A DNA stretch of 52,603 bases from Clostridia bacterium (GTDB lineage Bacteria; Bacillota; Clostridia; Oscillospirales; CAG-272): NCBI GenBank assembly GCA_017536475.1, contig JAFXHH010000014.1, positions 1-52,603 of the forward strand, read 5' to 3'. Shown in pieces: positions 1-9,987 of the stretch (position 1 is its first letter; each line of letters starts with the position of its first letter). Below the pieces are notes generated by a model. The model saw only the letters and a program-made list of their open reading frames with translations. It ran no database searches and was not told the DNA's origin. Made by a program: the position numbers and the translations under genes.

Positions 1-5
1 CAAAA

Positions 6-2105
6 TTATTTCTTCGCCTCAAGCGCCTTGGTCATAGCAACCAGCGCGTAGCATGCAAATCCGTGGTCGAGGCTTCCGTCGACCGATCTGTTTTCCCAGA
101 GCGTACCCGTAAGCCTTTCCATATCGCCGAAGAAGGTCTCGATATCGTTAAGCACGAGGTCGTATTTCTTAAGCTTAAGCATAGCTTCAAGTCGCAGATA
201 AACACCGATAAACGCGTTGATCTCCTCGATCTCGGGCATCGGCTCCTTGCGGACTGCGCCGAATACGTTTTCTATGAGGTTCATCATATATGCATACTCG
301 GGCTTTGCCGTATCTATTCCTGCGAAAAGGATCGCGTAATATTGGCAAATTTCGGATATATCGGCACATCTGACAAGCTTGCCGTCCTCTCCTCTTACCG
401 CGTGATCGCAGAAGAGCTTACCGTCAAAGGACTGTTCGACTGCCTTACCTCTGACGTGGGCGCACTTCTTGAGGCAATCCTCGTCGCCGAAAATATTATA
501 AACCGCCTCAAGCACTCTTGCGTAAAGGAAGTTTGTGGGATAGTTTACGTTAAATACCCAATGATTTGCGCGGCTCCATTCAACGAAGTTCCATGAGGGC
601 AGATTTTCAAGCAGCCCGTCCTCGTTTTCGTGTCTTGCGTAGAAGCCGAGCAGACCGTAAATACTGTCTCTGAAAAGTTCCTTATCGATCGACTTATTGC
701 GGTAAAGGAGATATTCCTCTACTTCAAGGATATACCACATAGTCCACTGGGGAATAAACTCACCCGTATCCTTTACGTCTGCGGGGAAGCACATCGGGAT
801 CGCGCCCTCGGGAAGCTCTCCGTCATTTTTGTAAAGACGGTAATTTTCAAGATAAGCGTCCTCAACGTCGGTCTTGCCAAACAAGAAATGCTCGGTCTTG
901 CCCGTGAAATAGCTGTCGCAAAGCCAGCCTGCTCTCTCTCTGGAGGGGCAGTCCATATAAACGTCAACAACGTTGTGCGCGTAGGTGCGGACTGCAGCGC
1001 GGTAGATATCACGGAGCACGGGATTTTCAAGCTCGGGGATAACCACTCCCGAAACGTCGCCCTCGAACCTCTTTACTCCAAAGCCGTCAAGCGTGATAGC
1101 GCCCGACTTGATCGCAACGATAGCATAGCGCAAAACGTAGGGCTCTCTGCTCATCCAATCGAGCGTATCTCCCTCACCAAGCTTGACCTCGCAGACGTTG
1201 TGCGCCTGCATATTCGCAAACTGAAAGGTCTTATCGGGTATGTATTCCGAAAATGCGATAACAACATCAGCATCGGTCTTTGCCTTTGCCGAGATCTTCA
1301 AAAATCCTGTTTCAACCCTTTCAAGATCAAAGATCGAATATTCGCCGTCGCCAAGAGCCAAAGGAAGCTCTACGCCGAATTTTTCGGCATGCTGTACCTG
1401 TGTCTGCACCCACGCGTAGGGATGGTATTCTATCTCGTCGTAATCAAATCCCTGCCAGAAATCATCAAGTGCGAAGGAGTAGTTTTCTTTCTTGGGAGTT
1501 ACAGTTTCATCGGTCGTAATGTGGCCTGCGACAAGCGCCTTGTCACATACAACGTCCTCGTAATAAGGATAGGGTGCGGTTCTGTTGAGCACGGTAAGTG
1601 TCTCGGGCAAGATCTCTATTTCCGTGCGGTAGGATTCGTCGGTAAGCGATTTTCCGTCGGTAAAATCCCAAACCTCCGAGAAATGACGCTGTGCGGAATA
1701 TCTTTCGGTCTTTTGAACGTGAGACTCAGGAAGATAGCAATCAAAATCTCTGCCCGTGCAAGCAACCACCTCGTTGCCGCGCACAACCTCTGCTCTGAGG
1801 AAGGAGGGCTGGAAGATTCCGTTGAAGGAACGGCAATAATAGCCCGCAACTCCGATCACGATCTCGTTTTTATCCTCGATCGCATACTTTTCAAGCGGCA
1901 AAACATCCATTCTGGCATATCCCTTCGCGGTGCGCGCAGGGCCAAATCCCACGAACTTGCCGTTAACGTAGATCTGATAAAACGAAGCGGCGGTCAGCTT
2001 AAGCTCGACTCCATCGAGAGAGTCGACAGTCGTCTTAAATACGGCGTAAACATTGAGCTCCTCGCTCTTTCCTTTGGCAAAAATAGGATTTGCAAGATTA
2101 AACAT
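6..2105 (-). CDS. GH78-like alpha-L-rhamnosidase family protein
   Basis: The 699-residue protein resembles bacterial alpha-L-rhamnosidases (GH78), which cut terminal rhamnose from plant or bacterial glycans. An N-terminal beta-sandwich region with the lectin-like YVNGKFVGFGPAR segment (about residues 45-58) precedes the (alpha/alpha)6 barrel. The barrel carries DCPSRERAGW at 385-394, which matches the family's catalytic Asp/Glu segment, and GTLWE followed by SLDHGF near the C-terminus, where the family keeps a second catalytic Glu. No signal peptide is visible, so it is probably cytoplasmic and acts on imported oligosaccharides. The start has AAGGAA about 8 nt upstream. It lies 25 bp behind the aminopeptidase gene on the same strand and probably shares its promoter. 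The protein is shorter than many GH78 enzymes (900 or more residues), so substrate specificity is uncertain. Confidence 0.8.
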   Translation of the reverse strand: MFNLANPIFAKGKSEELNVYAVFKTTVDSLDGVELKLTAASFYQIYVNGKFVGFGPARTAKGYARMDVLPLEKYAIEDKNEIVIGVAGYYCRSFNGIFQPSFLRAEVVRGNEVVACTGRDFDCYLPESHVQKTERYSAQRHFSEVWDFTDGKSLTDESYRTEIEILPETLTVLNRTAPYPYYEDVVCDKALVAGHITTDETVTPKKENYSFALDDFWQGFDYDEIEYHPYAWVQTQVQHAEKFGVELPLALGDGEYSIFDLERVETGFLKISAKAKTDADVVIAFSEYIPDKTFQFANMQAHNVCEVKLGEGDTLDWMSREPYVLRYAIVAIKSGAITLDGFGVKRFEGDVSGVVIPELENPVLRDIYRAAVRTYAHNVVDVYMDCPSRERAGWLCDSYFTGKTEHFLFGKTDVEDAYLENYRLYKNDGELPEGAIPMCFPADVKDTGEFIPQWTMWYILEVEEYLLYRNKSIDKELFRDSIYGLLGFYARHENEDGLLENLPSWNFVEWSRANHWVFNVNYPTNFLYARVLEAVYNIFGDEDCLKKCAHVRGKAVEQSFDGKLFCDHAVRGEDGKLVRCADISEICQYYAILFAGIDTAKPEYAYMMNLIENVFGAVRKEPMPEIEEINAFIGVYLRLEAMLKLKKYDLVLNDIETFFGDMERLTGTLWENRSVDGSLDHGFACYALVAMTKALEAKK

Positions 2106-2130
2106 AGTAAAATTCCTTTCTGATCCAAAA

Positions 2131-3402
2131 TCAAATTTCGTATCCTGCCGCGGTCGCTTTGAGCGACGACGAATAAAATTCGGTCAGGGCGCGGACCATA
2201 TAGTCGGTATCCTTGCTGCCTGCGGTCTCAAAGGACGAGTGCATCGCAAGCTGAGCAAGACCGATGTCAACGGTATTGAGAGAGACCTGCGTGTTTGCAA
2301 TATTTCCAAGCGTTGAGCCGCCGCCCATATCGGCACGGTTCGCGTAGTATTGGGTAGGTACGCCTGCCTTTTCGGCAATCAGCTTGAAAACAGCCGCGGA
2401 TACCGCGTCGGACGTATATTTCTGATTCGCATTGTACTTGATAACAACACCCTCGTTCATCCAAACGGTATGGTTTCTGTCGGAAAATTCGGGATGGTTG
2501 GGGTGACTTGCGTGAGCATTGTCGCAAGAAAGCATAAAGCTATTGGCAACCAGCCTGCAATAATCCTCCCCGAGAGCCTTTGCAATACGGGAAAGAACGT
2601 CGTAAAGGAAGGTCGACGCCGCACCCTGCTTGGTCTGACTTCCAACCTCCTCGTTGTCGAAGATCGCGCAAACGGGCAGTCCGCTTCCCTCATTAGCTTC
2701 AAGAAAAGCTTCAAGAGAGCTGAACGCGCACTGAAGATCGTCAAGCCTCGGCGCGCTGATAAAATCTCCCCACTCGTATCCCTTCTGGGGATTGTAAAGG
2801 AACAGATCGGTTGTAACAATATCCTCGACCGACACTCCTGCCGCTTTTGCGATAAGACCCTTGAAGGTGTCCTTCTTTTCTCCGCCCTCGTAAAGCGGGA
2901 TAAGATCGACCGACGCGTTATAGTTCATTCCGCTGTTAGCCGCTCTGTTCATGTGGATCGCCACGTTGGGAATGAGCGCGATCGGGTCCTTGGTATCAAC
3001 AAGCTTGATCTCAATTCCCTTTTCGGTCTTAACGGTCACTCTGCCCGCAACCGACAAGGGACGGTCAAGCCAGGTCGAATAGATCATTCCTCCGTAGGTC
3101 TCAACCGAAAGCTTTACGTAATGCTTGTCCGCAATCTCGGGATTTTCCTTAATCTTGAGACAGGGGCTGTCCGCGTGCGATGCCGCGATCATAAAGCCGC
3201 CAAAATCGCCCTTGGGGATCTTAAAAGCGATCACCGACGAGCCGTTTCGTCTGACAAAATAGCCCTTTCCGACCTCAAGAGCCCATTTTTCACTCTCAAA
3301 AAGCTCCGTGAAGCCGTTATCGGTCAGGATCTCTGCCGTGTGTGCACAGGCGTGGTAAGCCGTAGGCGACGCGGCGATATATTCGAAAAGCTTAGCGTTC
3401 AT
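2131..3402 (-). CDS. apeB: M18 family aminopeptidase
   Basis: This 423-residue protein is an M18 metallo-aminopeptidase of the aspartyl aminopeptidase/LAP4 type, which removes N-terminal residues from peptides in the cytoplasm using two metal ions. Family motifs are in order: ASHADSPCLKIK (metal His and Asp), RLDDLQCAFS (bridging Asp), FDNEEVGSQTKQGA (catalytic Glu pair), SCDNAHASHPNHPE and MGGGSTLGNI. The length is normal for M18. A GGAGAAAA ribosome binding site precedes the ATG, and a good sigma-A promoter lies about 50 bp upstream. It is the first gene of a probable two-gene operon with the GH78-like enzyme. Confidence 0.93.
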   Translation of the reverse strand: MNAKLFEYIAASPTAYHACAHTAEILTDNGFTELFESEKWALEVGKGYFVRRNGSSVIAFKIPKGDFGGFMIAASHADSPCLKIKENPEIADKHYVKLSVETYGGMIYSTWLDRPLSVAGRVTVKTEKGIEIKLVDTKDPIALIPNVAIHMNRAANSGMNYNASVDLIPLYEGGEKKDTFKGLIAKAAGVSVEDIVTTDLFLYNPQKGYEWGDFISAPRLDDLQCAFSSLEAFLEANEGSGLPVCAIFDNEEVGSQTKQGAASTFLYDVLSRIAKALGEDYCRLVANSFMLSCDNAHASHPNHPEFSDRNHTVWMNEGVVIKYNANQKYTSDAVSAAVFKLIAEKAGVPTQYYANRADMGGGSTLGNIANTQVSLNTVDIGLAQLAMHSSFETAGSKDTDYMVRALTEFYSSSLKATAAGYEI

Positions 3403-3448
3403 TATTTTTTCTCCTTAAAGTTAAAAGCGAATCAAAGTCACTACATAA

Positions 3449-3478
3449 ATTATACTTCATTTAATATGCGATTGTCAA
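3449..3478 (-). promoter_or_regulatory. sigma-A promoter of apeB
   Basis: Read on the minus strand, TTGACA and TATAAT are separated by 18 nt. It sits about 45 bp before the apeB start. Together with the PFOR promoter it accounts for the 338-bp divergent intergenic region; nothing else stands out there apart from A/T-rich runs. Confidence 0.8.
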
Positions 3479-3610
3479 GAATTATTTAAAAAATTGCAGT
3501 TTTGTTCTCCCTTTGCGGATCAATTTCAAGAAAACCTTCGAAACGGTCGCGTTTTGCACCGAAAAAACAAAATTTTCAAGCCAAAAAGCGCTGTTTTTTT
3601 CAAAAAACTA

Positions 3611-3639
3611 TTTACTTTTAGATGAAAATGTGTTATTAT
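3611..3639 (+). promoter_or_regulatory. promoter of the PFOR gene
   Basis: TTTACT and TATTAT are separated by 17 nt, about 100 bp before the PFOR start, leaving an untranslated leader of roughly 95 nt. The leader holds a short GCCC/GGGC hairpin but no riboswitch that I recognise. AGGAGG precedes the ATG. Confidence 0.65.
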
Positions 3640-3740
3640 TAATGGTGGATTACTATGCCCTTTTCGTTTTGGGCAAAATGTCCGATATGTTTTTTGTTTA
3701 AAAAATAATTTTTTATAAAACTTTAGGAGGAAACTCAAAA

Positions 3741-6700
3741 ATGGCAATCGAAAGAAAAAAGTTGTCCATGGACGGTAACCAGGCAGCCGCCCACGTCAGC
3801 TACGCCTTCACGGAAGTTGCGGGTATCTACCCCATAACTCCCTCCAGCCCCATGGCTGACTACACTGATCAGTGGTCTGCTCAGGGTCTGAAAAACGTTT
3901 TCGGCACTACCGTTAAGGTAATGGAAATGGAATCCGAGGCAGGTGCCGCAGGTACCGTCCACGGATCTCTCGCATCCGGTGCTCTCACAACCACTTATAC
4001 CGCATCTCAGGGTCTTCTTCTGATGATCCCCAATATGTATAAGATCGCGGGTGAATTGCTTCCCGCAGTATTCCACGTAAGTGCTCGTTGCGTTGCTTCT
4101 CACGCACTTAACATTTTCGGCGACCACTCCGACGTATACGCTTGCCGTCAGACCGGCTTTGCTATGCTCGCTGAGACCAATCCTCAGGAGGTTATGGACC
4201 TCGGTGCAGTTGCCCACCTTTCCGCTATCAAGGGCCGCGTTCCCTTCCTTAACTTCTTCGACGGCTTCCGTACCTCTCACGAGATCCAGAAGATCGAAGC
4301 TTGGGATTACGCAGATCTTGAAGAAATGCTCGACAAGGACGCTGTTGCCGCTTTCCGCGCTCACGCCCTCAATCCTAACCACCCCGCACTCCGCGGCTCT
4401 GCTGAAAACGGAGATATCTTCTTCCAGCACAGAGAGGCTTGCAACAAGTTCTACGACGCTCTTCCCGCAATCGTTGAAGAGTACATGGACAAGGTTAATG
4501 CAAAGCTTGGTACAGATTACAAGCCCTTCAACTACTACGGTGCTCCCGATGCTGACAGAGTTATCGTTGCTATGGGCTCTGTTTGCGACGTTATCGAGGA
4601 AGTTATCGACTACATGAACGCAAACGGCGAAAAGGTCGGTCTTGTCAAGGTAAGACTTTACCGTCCCTTCTCCGCTGAAAGACTCGTTGCATCTATCCCT
4701 GCAAGTGTAAAGAAGATCGCAGTTATCGACAGAACCAAGGAACCCGGCTCTCTTGGTGAGCCTCTCTACCTCGACGTAGTTACCGCTCTTGCAACTCAGG
4801 GTAAGACCGACGTTAAGGTCGTTGGCGGCCGTTACGGTCTCGGCTCCAAGGATACCACTCCCGCAAGCGTATTCGCTATCTATGAGAATCTCGCTAAGGA
4901 TGCTCCTAAGGCTAACTTCACCGTAGGCATCGTTGATGACGTTACCGGCTGCTCTCTCGAGGAGAAGCCCGCGCCCGACACCGCTCCCGCAGGCACTATC
5001 GCATGCAAGTTCTGGGGTCTCGGCGGCGACGGTACCGTTGGTGCAAACAAGAACTCTATCAAGATCATCGGTGACCACACCGACAAGTATATCCAGGCGT
5101 ACTTCCAGTACGACTCCAAGAAGACCGGCGGTATCACCATCTCGCACCTCCGCTTCGGTGATGCTCCCATCAAGTCTCCTTACTACATCAACAAGGCTGA
5201 CTTCGTAGCTTGCCACAACCAGGCATACCTCAAGAAGTACGATATGGTCTCCGACGTTAAGAGAGGCGGTACCTTCCTTCTTGACTGCCAGTGGAACGGA
5301 ATCGAGGAGCTCTCTGCTCACCTTCCCGCAGCTGTTAAGCAGTACCTCGCAAAGAACAACGTAAACTTCTACACCATCGACGCTACCAGCCTTGCTATCA
5401 AGCAGATCGGTAACGCAAAGGTTAAGAACACCATTCTTCAGTCCGCATTCTTTGCTCTTGCAAAGATCCTTCCCGCAGCGGAAGCTATCGAGTACATGAA
5501 GAAGATGGCATACAAGTCCTACATCAAGAAGGGACAGGCTATGGTTGACCTCAACTATGCCGCTATCGATGCGGGTGCAGACGCATTCGTTAAGATCGAC
5601 GTTCCTGCTGATTGGGCAACCTGCGCAGACGATGCTCCCGCAGCTCTCGTTAGCGGAGATCGCGCAGACCTCGTTGATTTCGTTAACAACGTAGTTAACC
5701 CCGTTAATGCAATGAACGGTGACAGTCTCCCCGTTTCCGCATTTGAAAAGTACGTAGACGGTCAGTTCCCTCAAGGTGCTGCTGCATACGAGAAGAGAGG
5801 CGTTGCTGTAACAGTTCCCGAGTGGAACCCCGAAAAGTGTGTTCAGTGTAACAGCTGTGCATTCGTATGTCCTCACGCAACCATCCGTCCCTTCGCTATG
5901 ACCGAGGAGGAGGCAGCAAACGCTCCCGAGTCCACCAAGTTCTGCGCTAAACCCGTTCTTAAGACCAACTACAAGTTCACCATGGCAGTATCTCCCCTTG
6001 ACTGTATGGGTTGTACCCTCTGCGTAAAGGCTTGTCCCGTAAACGCAACTGCAGACAAGAAGGCAGCAGCTGCAGGTGTTAAGGCAGATCCCGCAGATTA
6101 CGCTATCCGTATGGTTCCTCAGGCAACTCAGGCAGACCAGCAGGCAGCGTTCGACTACGCAGTAGCAAACGTTTCCGAGAAGTCCGAGATCATCAACAAC
6201 ACCGTTAAGGGCTCGCAGTTCAAGCAGCCTCTGCTTGAATTCTCCGGATCCTGCGCAGGATGTGCAGAGACCTCTTACGCACGTCTTGTAACTCAGCTCT
6301 TCGGTGAGAGAATGTACATCTCCAACGCAACCGGTTGTTCGTCCATCTGGGGCGGCTCCGCACCTTCTACTCCTTACACGGTAAACAAGGAAAGCGGCCG
6401 CGGTCCTGCTTGGGCTAACTCCTTGTTCGAGGATAACGCTGAGCACGGTCTCGGTATGTATCTCGGTCAGAAGACCATCCGCGAAAGACTCATCAATAAG
6501 GTTAAGGCTCTCGAGGCTCCCTGCGATAAGTGCAAGGCAGTTATCGACGAGTATCTGAATACTCTTGACGACGGCGCGGCTAACGAGAAGGCTACCAAGG
6601 CTCTCGTTGAGCTTCTTGAGGGCTGGGCAGCAGACGGCTGTGAGGCTTCCAAGGAGATCCTCGCTGAGAAGGACTACCTCTCCAAGAAGTCCATGTGGAT

Positions 6701-7331
6701 CTTCGGTGGAGACGGTTGGGCTTACGATATCGGCTTCGGCGGTCTCGACCACGTGCTCGCTTCGGGTGAGAACGTAAACGTATTCGTATTTGATACCGAG
6801 GTTTACTCCAACACCGGTGGACAGGCTTCCAAGGCTTCTCAGATCGGTCAGGTTGCTCAGTTCGCAGCAGCAGGTAAGGCGATCGGCAAGAAGAACCTCG
6901 CCGAGATCGCAATGTCCTACGGCTACGTATACGTTGCACAGGTTGCTATGGGCTACGATATGAACCAGCTCCTCAAGGCTCTTACCGAGGCTGAGGCATA
7001 CAACGGTCCTTCCCTTATCATCGGTTACGCTCCTTGTGAGATGCACGGTGTCAAGGGCGGCATGCAGAACTGCCAGCTCGAAATGAAGAAGGCAGTTGAG
7101 GCAGGCTACTGGCAGACCTTCAGATATAACCCCACTCTTGAGTCCAACAAGCTGACCATCGACTCCAAGGAGCCCTCCGGAAGCTACGTTGACTTCATCA
7201 AGTCTGAGACCCGTTACGCTCGTCTTGCACAGTCTAACCCCGAAAGAGCAGCAGCTCTCTTCGCTAAGGCTGAAGCAAGCGCTAAGGCTAAGTACGACAG
7301 ACTTCAGAAGATGGGTAAGCTTTACGAATAA
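3741..7331 (+). CDS. nifJ: pyruvate:ferredoxin (flavodoxin) oxidoreductase
   Basis: The 1196-residue single-chain PFOR oxidises pyruvate and CoA to acetyl-CoA and CO2 and reduces ferredoxin; it is oxygen-sensitive and central to anaerobic fermentation. The N-terminal pyrimidine-binding domain starts with GNQAAAHVSYAFTEVAGIYP. Two ferredoxin-type [4Fe-4S] motifs follow, CVQCNSCAFVCP (about residue 700) and CMGCTLCVKACP (about 755). The C-terminal TPP domain has SGSCAGCAETSY, GDGWAYDIG and the distal cluster Cys. Length and domain order are those of the family. AGGAGG lies 9 nt before the ATG. Codon use is strongly biased (GTT, GCA, CTC, AAG), as expected for a highly expressed gene, and this bias creates a spurious 3.6-kb open frame on the opposite strand. 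It appears monocistronic. Confidence 0.97.
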   Translation: MAIERKKLSMDGNQAAAHVSYAFTEVAGIYPITPSSPMADYTDQWSAQGLKNVFGTTVKVMEMESEAGAAGTVHGSLASGALTTTYTASQGLLLMIPNMYKIAGELLPAVFHVSARCVASHALNIFGDHSDVYACRQTGFAMLAETNPQEVMDLGAVAHLSAIKGRVPFLNFFDGFRTSHEIQKIEAWDYADLEEMLDKDAVAAFRAHALNPNHPALRGSAENGDIFFQHREACNKFYDALPAIVEEYMDKVNAKLGTDYKPFNYYGAPDADRVIVAMGSVCDVIEEVIDYMNANGEKVGLVKVRLYRPFSAERLVASIPASVKKIAVIDRTKEPGSLGEPLYLDVVTALATQGKTDVKVVGGRYGLGSKDTTPASVFAIYENLAKDAPKANFTVGIVDDVTGCSLEEKPAPDTAPAGTIACKFWGLGGDGTVGANKNSIKIIGDHTDKYIQAYFQYDSKKTGGITISHLRFGDAPIKSPYYINKADFVACHNQAYLKKYDMVSDVKRGGTFLLDCQWNGIEELSAHLPAAVKQYLAKNNVNFYTIDATSLAIKQIGNAKVKNTILQSAFFALAKILPAAEAIEYMKKMAYKSYIKKGQAMVDLNYAAIDAGADAFVKIDVPADWATCADDAPAALVSGDRADLVDFVNNVVNPVNAMNGDSLPVSAFEKYVDGQFPQGAAAYEKRGVAVTVPEWNPEKCVQCNSCAFVCPHATIRPFAMTEEEAANAPESTKFCAKPVLKTNYKFTMAVSPLDCMGCTLCVKACPVNATADKKAAAAGVKADPADYAIRMVPQATQADQQAAFDYAVANVSEKSEIINNTVKGSQFKQPLLEFSGSCAGCAETSYARLVTQLFGERMYISNATGCSSIWGGSAPSTPYTVNKESGRGPAWANSLFEDNAEHGLGMYLGQKTIRERLINKVKALEAPCDKCKAVIDEYLNTLDDGAANEKATKALVELLEGWAADGCEASKEILAEKDYLSKKSMWIFGGDGWAYDIGFGGLDHVLASGENVNVFVFDTEVYSNTGGQASKASQIGQVAQFAAAGKAIGKKNLAEIAMSYGYVYVAQVAMGYDMNQLLKALTEAEAYNGPSLIIGYAPCEMHGVKGGMQNCQLEMKKAVEAGYWQTFRYNPTLESNKLTIDSKEPSGSYVDFIKSETRYARLAQSNPERAAALFAKAEASAKAKYDRLQKMGKLYE

Positions 7332-7350
7332 TTGAAAAGGTAAAGATATG

Positions 7351-7384
7351 TGGGGAGAAAACTTTTTCAAAAGTTTTCTCCCCA
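7351..7384. repeat. perfect 16-bp inverted repeat after PFOR
   Basis: TGGGGAGAAAACTTTT and its exact reverse complement flank a 2-nt spacer just after the PFOR stop codon. The stem could end PFOR transcription, but no clean T-run follows, so a dispersed palindromic repeat is equally likely. Confidence 0.6.
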
Positions 7385-7460
7385 CTCCCCATTTTCAAAA
7401 CTTCCAGAATGTTGATTTGTATAAATCAAAGTCGTTCTTTCTGCGGAAGACTTTTCTTAT

Positions 7461-7503
7461 ACGACAAAAAACTCCCTTACAAATTTTGCTTTGTAAGGGA
7501 GTT
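7461..7503 (-). terminator. intrinsic terminator of the PHP-MATE transcript
   Basis: A 14-bp stem (AACTCCCTTACAAA and its complement) with a 6-nt loop is followed on the minus strand by TTTTTTG. It lies about 20 bp beyond the MATE stop codon. Confidence 0.85.
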
Positions 7504-7522
7504 GTTATTTTCATCGTTAATT

Positions 7523-8902
7523 TTATGTTTCGTCCTTCGGTAACCTTGATAGGAAGATCACCGTACACGGTAATGTGATCGCCGCCGTTATAACGTACGC
7601 CGCAGGCTGCGCGAGCTCAAGACCCGTCAAGCCGTTTCCGTTATACTTTTCAAATAAATACGGAAGCAGATATATCATCGGTATAAACGCGACGCCGTTC
7701 TGAAGCGCCGACAAAAGTATCGCAGGCACTCTTTTTCCTATACTCTGGAACATCATGTTTCCAACCACCGTAAACGGCAAGACCCAAAGCACCATACAGT
7801 TAAAACGCAACGCCTGTGCACCTATTTCTTCAATAAGAGCCGACTTTTCGGAGTTGAAAAGTGAAATTATCGTAGGAGCAAAAGCGAAGCATACCACCGA
7901 GAGAGTTCCGATGAATATCAAGCCTAAAAACATCGTAACGTAGCTTGCTTTTTTGACTCGGCTGTACCTTTTCGCACCGTAATTGAATGCCGAAACGGGT
8001 TGGAATCCTTGGCCGATACCAAGACCAACACAGAATATGAACTGAACCGTCTTTGAAACGTATCCCATAGCCGCTATTGCCGCCGTGCCAAACGCCCTCG
8101 CCTGAGTATTGAGCATAGCGGTAGAAACGCTTCCAAGTCCCTGTCTGATAAGGCTCGGGAATCCCGTAGTCACGATATCCCAGACGATTCTGAACGACAT
8201 AAATCCACGCTTAAAGCTGATCTTGCTCTGTGTTTTTCCTACAATATACGGAACGGCGAGAATTATCAAGCTGACGTATTGCGATATAGCGGTAGCAAGA
8301 CCTGCACCTGCCGTTCCCAAGCCCACGTGATTGATGAAAATGTAGTCAAGTAGAATATTAAGTATTCCGCCCGAGGTAAGACCTATCATAGCAAAGGTTG
8401 CCTTACCCTCGTATCTGAGCACGTTATTGAAAACGCAGGATGCCGTCAATGCGGGAGCTCCGATGAATATGTATTTAGCATAATCCATAGCGTGCGGCAA
8501 TATTTCGCTGTCACTTCCCAAAAACCACATAAGCGGCTCGAGGAATATCAGACCGAATATCATAATTATAATGCCGCACAGCGTCGAAAGCAAGAGACTC
8601 GTTGAGGTAAATCTACCTGCCTGATCTTCCCTCTTCGCTCCTAAAAGTCGGCTGACGTGACTGCCCGCGCCGTGTCCGAACATAAATCCAAATGCCTGCA
8701 AAAGCGCCATAATACTGAAAACGATGCTCGGGGCGCCGCCCTGCGCGATTCCAAGACTGCTGACGAAATAGGTATCCGCCATATTGTAGATATTGGTGAT
8801 AAGCATACTGATCGTGGTCGGTATGCCCAAGATTATTACCAATTTCCAGACCGATTGCTCGGTCATTTTTTTATATTGCGCTTCGCTGTTGACCGTTGCC
8901 AA
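7523..8902 (-). CDS. MATE family efflux transporter
   Basis: This 459-residue polytopic membrane protein has about 12 hydrophobic segments in two homologous halves, as in MATE (multidrug and toxin extrusion) antiporters, which export cationic compounds in exchange for Na+ or H+. The N-terminal WKLVIILGIPTTISMLITNI and YNMADTYFVS segments are typical of the NorM/DinF-like group. The start codon is TTG: AGAAGG lies 8 nt upstream, whereas the first internal ATG (residue 13) lacks such a site. It lies 49 bp behind the PHP-domain gene on the same strand and probably shares its promoter. The substrate cannot be inferred. Confidence 0.92.
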   Translation of the reverse strand: MATVNSEAQYKKMTEQSVWKLVIILGIPTTISMLITNIYNMADTYFVSSLGIAQGGAPSIVFSIMALLQAFGFMFGHGAGSHVSRLLGAKREDQAGRFTSTSLLLSTLCGIIIMIFGLIFLEPLMWFLGSDSEILPHAMDYAKYIFIGAPALTASCVFNNVLRYEGKATFAMIGLTSGGILNILLDYIFINHVGLGTAGAGLATAISQYVSLIILAVPYIVGKTQSKISFKRGFMSFRIVWDIVTTGFPSLIRQGLGSVSTAMLNTQARAFGTAAIAAMGYVSKTVQFIFCVGLGIGQGFQPVSAFNYGAKRYSRVKKASYVTMFLGLIFIGTLSVVCFAFAPTIISLFNSEKSALIEEIGAQALRFNCMVLWVLPFTVVGNMMFQSIGKRVPAILLSALQNGVAFIPMIYLLPYLFEKYNGNGLTGLELAQPAAYVITAAITLPCTVIFLSRLPKDET

Positions 8903-8951
8903 TTTTTTTACCTTCTTTTTATATGTTTCCTTTTATGCTTTACGCTCGGCT

Positions 8952-9851
8952 TCAATCGAACGTAACGTAATTCGTCCAAGCCTTTTTGCCCTCCGCATCG
9001 GTCACCTCGGCGCGAACGAAACGATCACTTCCGTACTTTACGTACTCTGCCTCGATAACCTGCTCTCCTCTGACCACTCTTCCCTGCGACCACACGCAGT
9101 TGCTCTGGAAAACGATCTTGGAGCAAGGCGAGCAAATGACCTTTACCTTATCGGGCGCGATCTTTTCAATATGCACCTCGGGGCCTTGCGTCGCGTAAAA
9201 TCTGCCTGCGCGAATGGCTCTTACAAGTCCTTGTGTGTCCATATCCGTGGTCTCGACCATAATTGCCGCGCGGCACTGATCTCCGTCGTAATAATGAGCG
9301 TCGTCGGTCGCCAAAAGATTAGTCAATCTTCCGTTTGCCGCCAACTGATCGGCGATCACGTCGGAATAGGCTCTGTCGCTCATTCCATGCTCCGATACCG
9401 AATTATATATTTCAAGTCCGTCAAAGTCGCCAAGCTGTAAAAGCTGCTCGGGAGTATTGAGGCTCCATGCGGGATGTGCAACTATCGCAAGACCGTTATA
9501 AAGCTTTATCGTTTTTATGATCTCGGCGGCTTTAGATGAGGAGGTCTTGACCATATTTCTCCAATCATCAGGTATCTTCGGGTCGGAGGTCGTTCCGATT
9601 CCGACTATGTGGTAAACTCCGTTTGCACTGTCATCTCTACCCACGTCGTATTCACAGCCCGAGATTATTTTGAGACCCTCTATCTCGCCTTCTTCTCTAT
9701 ATATCCAATGATCAGTCAGCGCGACTGCATCGTATCCTTGCTCAATGTAAAAGCGTACCGCCTCTTCGGGTGAAACAAAGCCGTCGGAAAGATCGGTATG
9801 CACGTGCAAGCCAAGCTTTGCCCTCGTTTTTCCAAGCAGATCGACAAACAT
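8952..9851 (-). CDS. PHP domain metal-dependent hydrolase (CehA/McbA-like)
   Basis: The 299-residue protein has PHP-superfamily metal-binding motifs: LHVHTDLSDG near the N-terminus, ALTDH, a Glu in GCEYD, AHPAW, and TDDAHYYDGD. Relatives are phosphoesterases and CehA/McbA-type hydrolases; the substrate is unknown. The frame is open for 15 more codons upstream, but the chosen ATG has a perfect GGAGG 5 nt before it and starts just ahead of the PHP fold, so the longer version is rejected. No signal peptide is seen. It is the first gene of a probable two-gene transcript with the MATE transporter. Confidence 0.85.
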   Translation of the reverse strand: MFVDLLGKTRAKLGLHVHTDLSDGFVSPEEAVRFYIEQGYDAVALTDHWIYREEGEIEGLKIISGCEYDVGRDDSANGVYHIVGIGTTSDPKIPDDWRNMVKTSSSKAAEIIKTIKLYNGLAIVAHPAWSLNTPEQLLQLGDFDGLEIYNSVSEHGMSDRAYSDVIADQLAANGRLTNLLATDDAHYYDGDQCRAAIMVETTDMDTQGLVRAIRAGRFYATQGPEVHIEKIAPDKVKVICSPCSKIVFQSNCVWSQGRVVRGEQVIEAEYVKYGSDRFVRAEVTDAEGKKAWTNYVTFD

Positions 9852-9886
9852 AAAAACCTCCATATATACACATACTTCCATTTTAT

Positions 9887-9915
9887 ATTTTAACATTATT
9901 TCACTCTCAAATCAA
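9887..9915 (-). promoter_or_regulatory. probable promoter of the PHP-MATE transcript
   Basis: Minus-strand TTGATT and TAAAAT are separated by 17 nt, about 35 bp before the start codon chosen for the PHP gene. Its position also argues against the longer version of that gene. Confidence 0.5.
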
Positions 9916-9987
9916 GACCTTTTCTCCAAAAAACGATATGATTATTTGTGCATATAACCAATTTTTTACTTTTGTTGTGATAAGCAC

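Noticed and set aside
630..2123. A 497-codon plus-strand frame opposite the GH78-like gene
   Set aside because: The opposite strand encodes a protein with catalytic motifs and a normal start; this frame has none and is a codon-bias shadow.
3735..7385. A 1216-codon open frame on the minus strand opposite PFOR
   Set aside because: It mirrors PFOR exactly, has Cys/Val/Leu/Ser-rich composition from the biased codons of the other strand, no ribosome binding site and no family motif.
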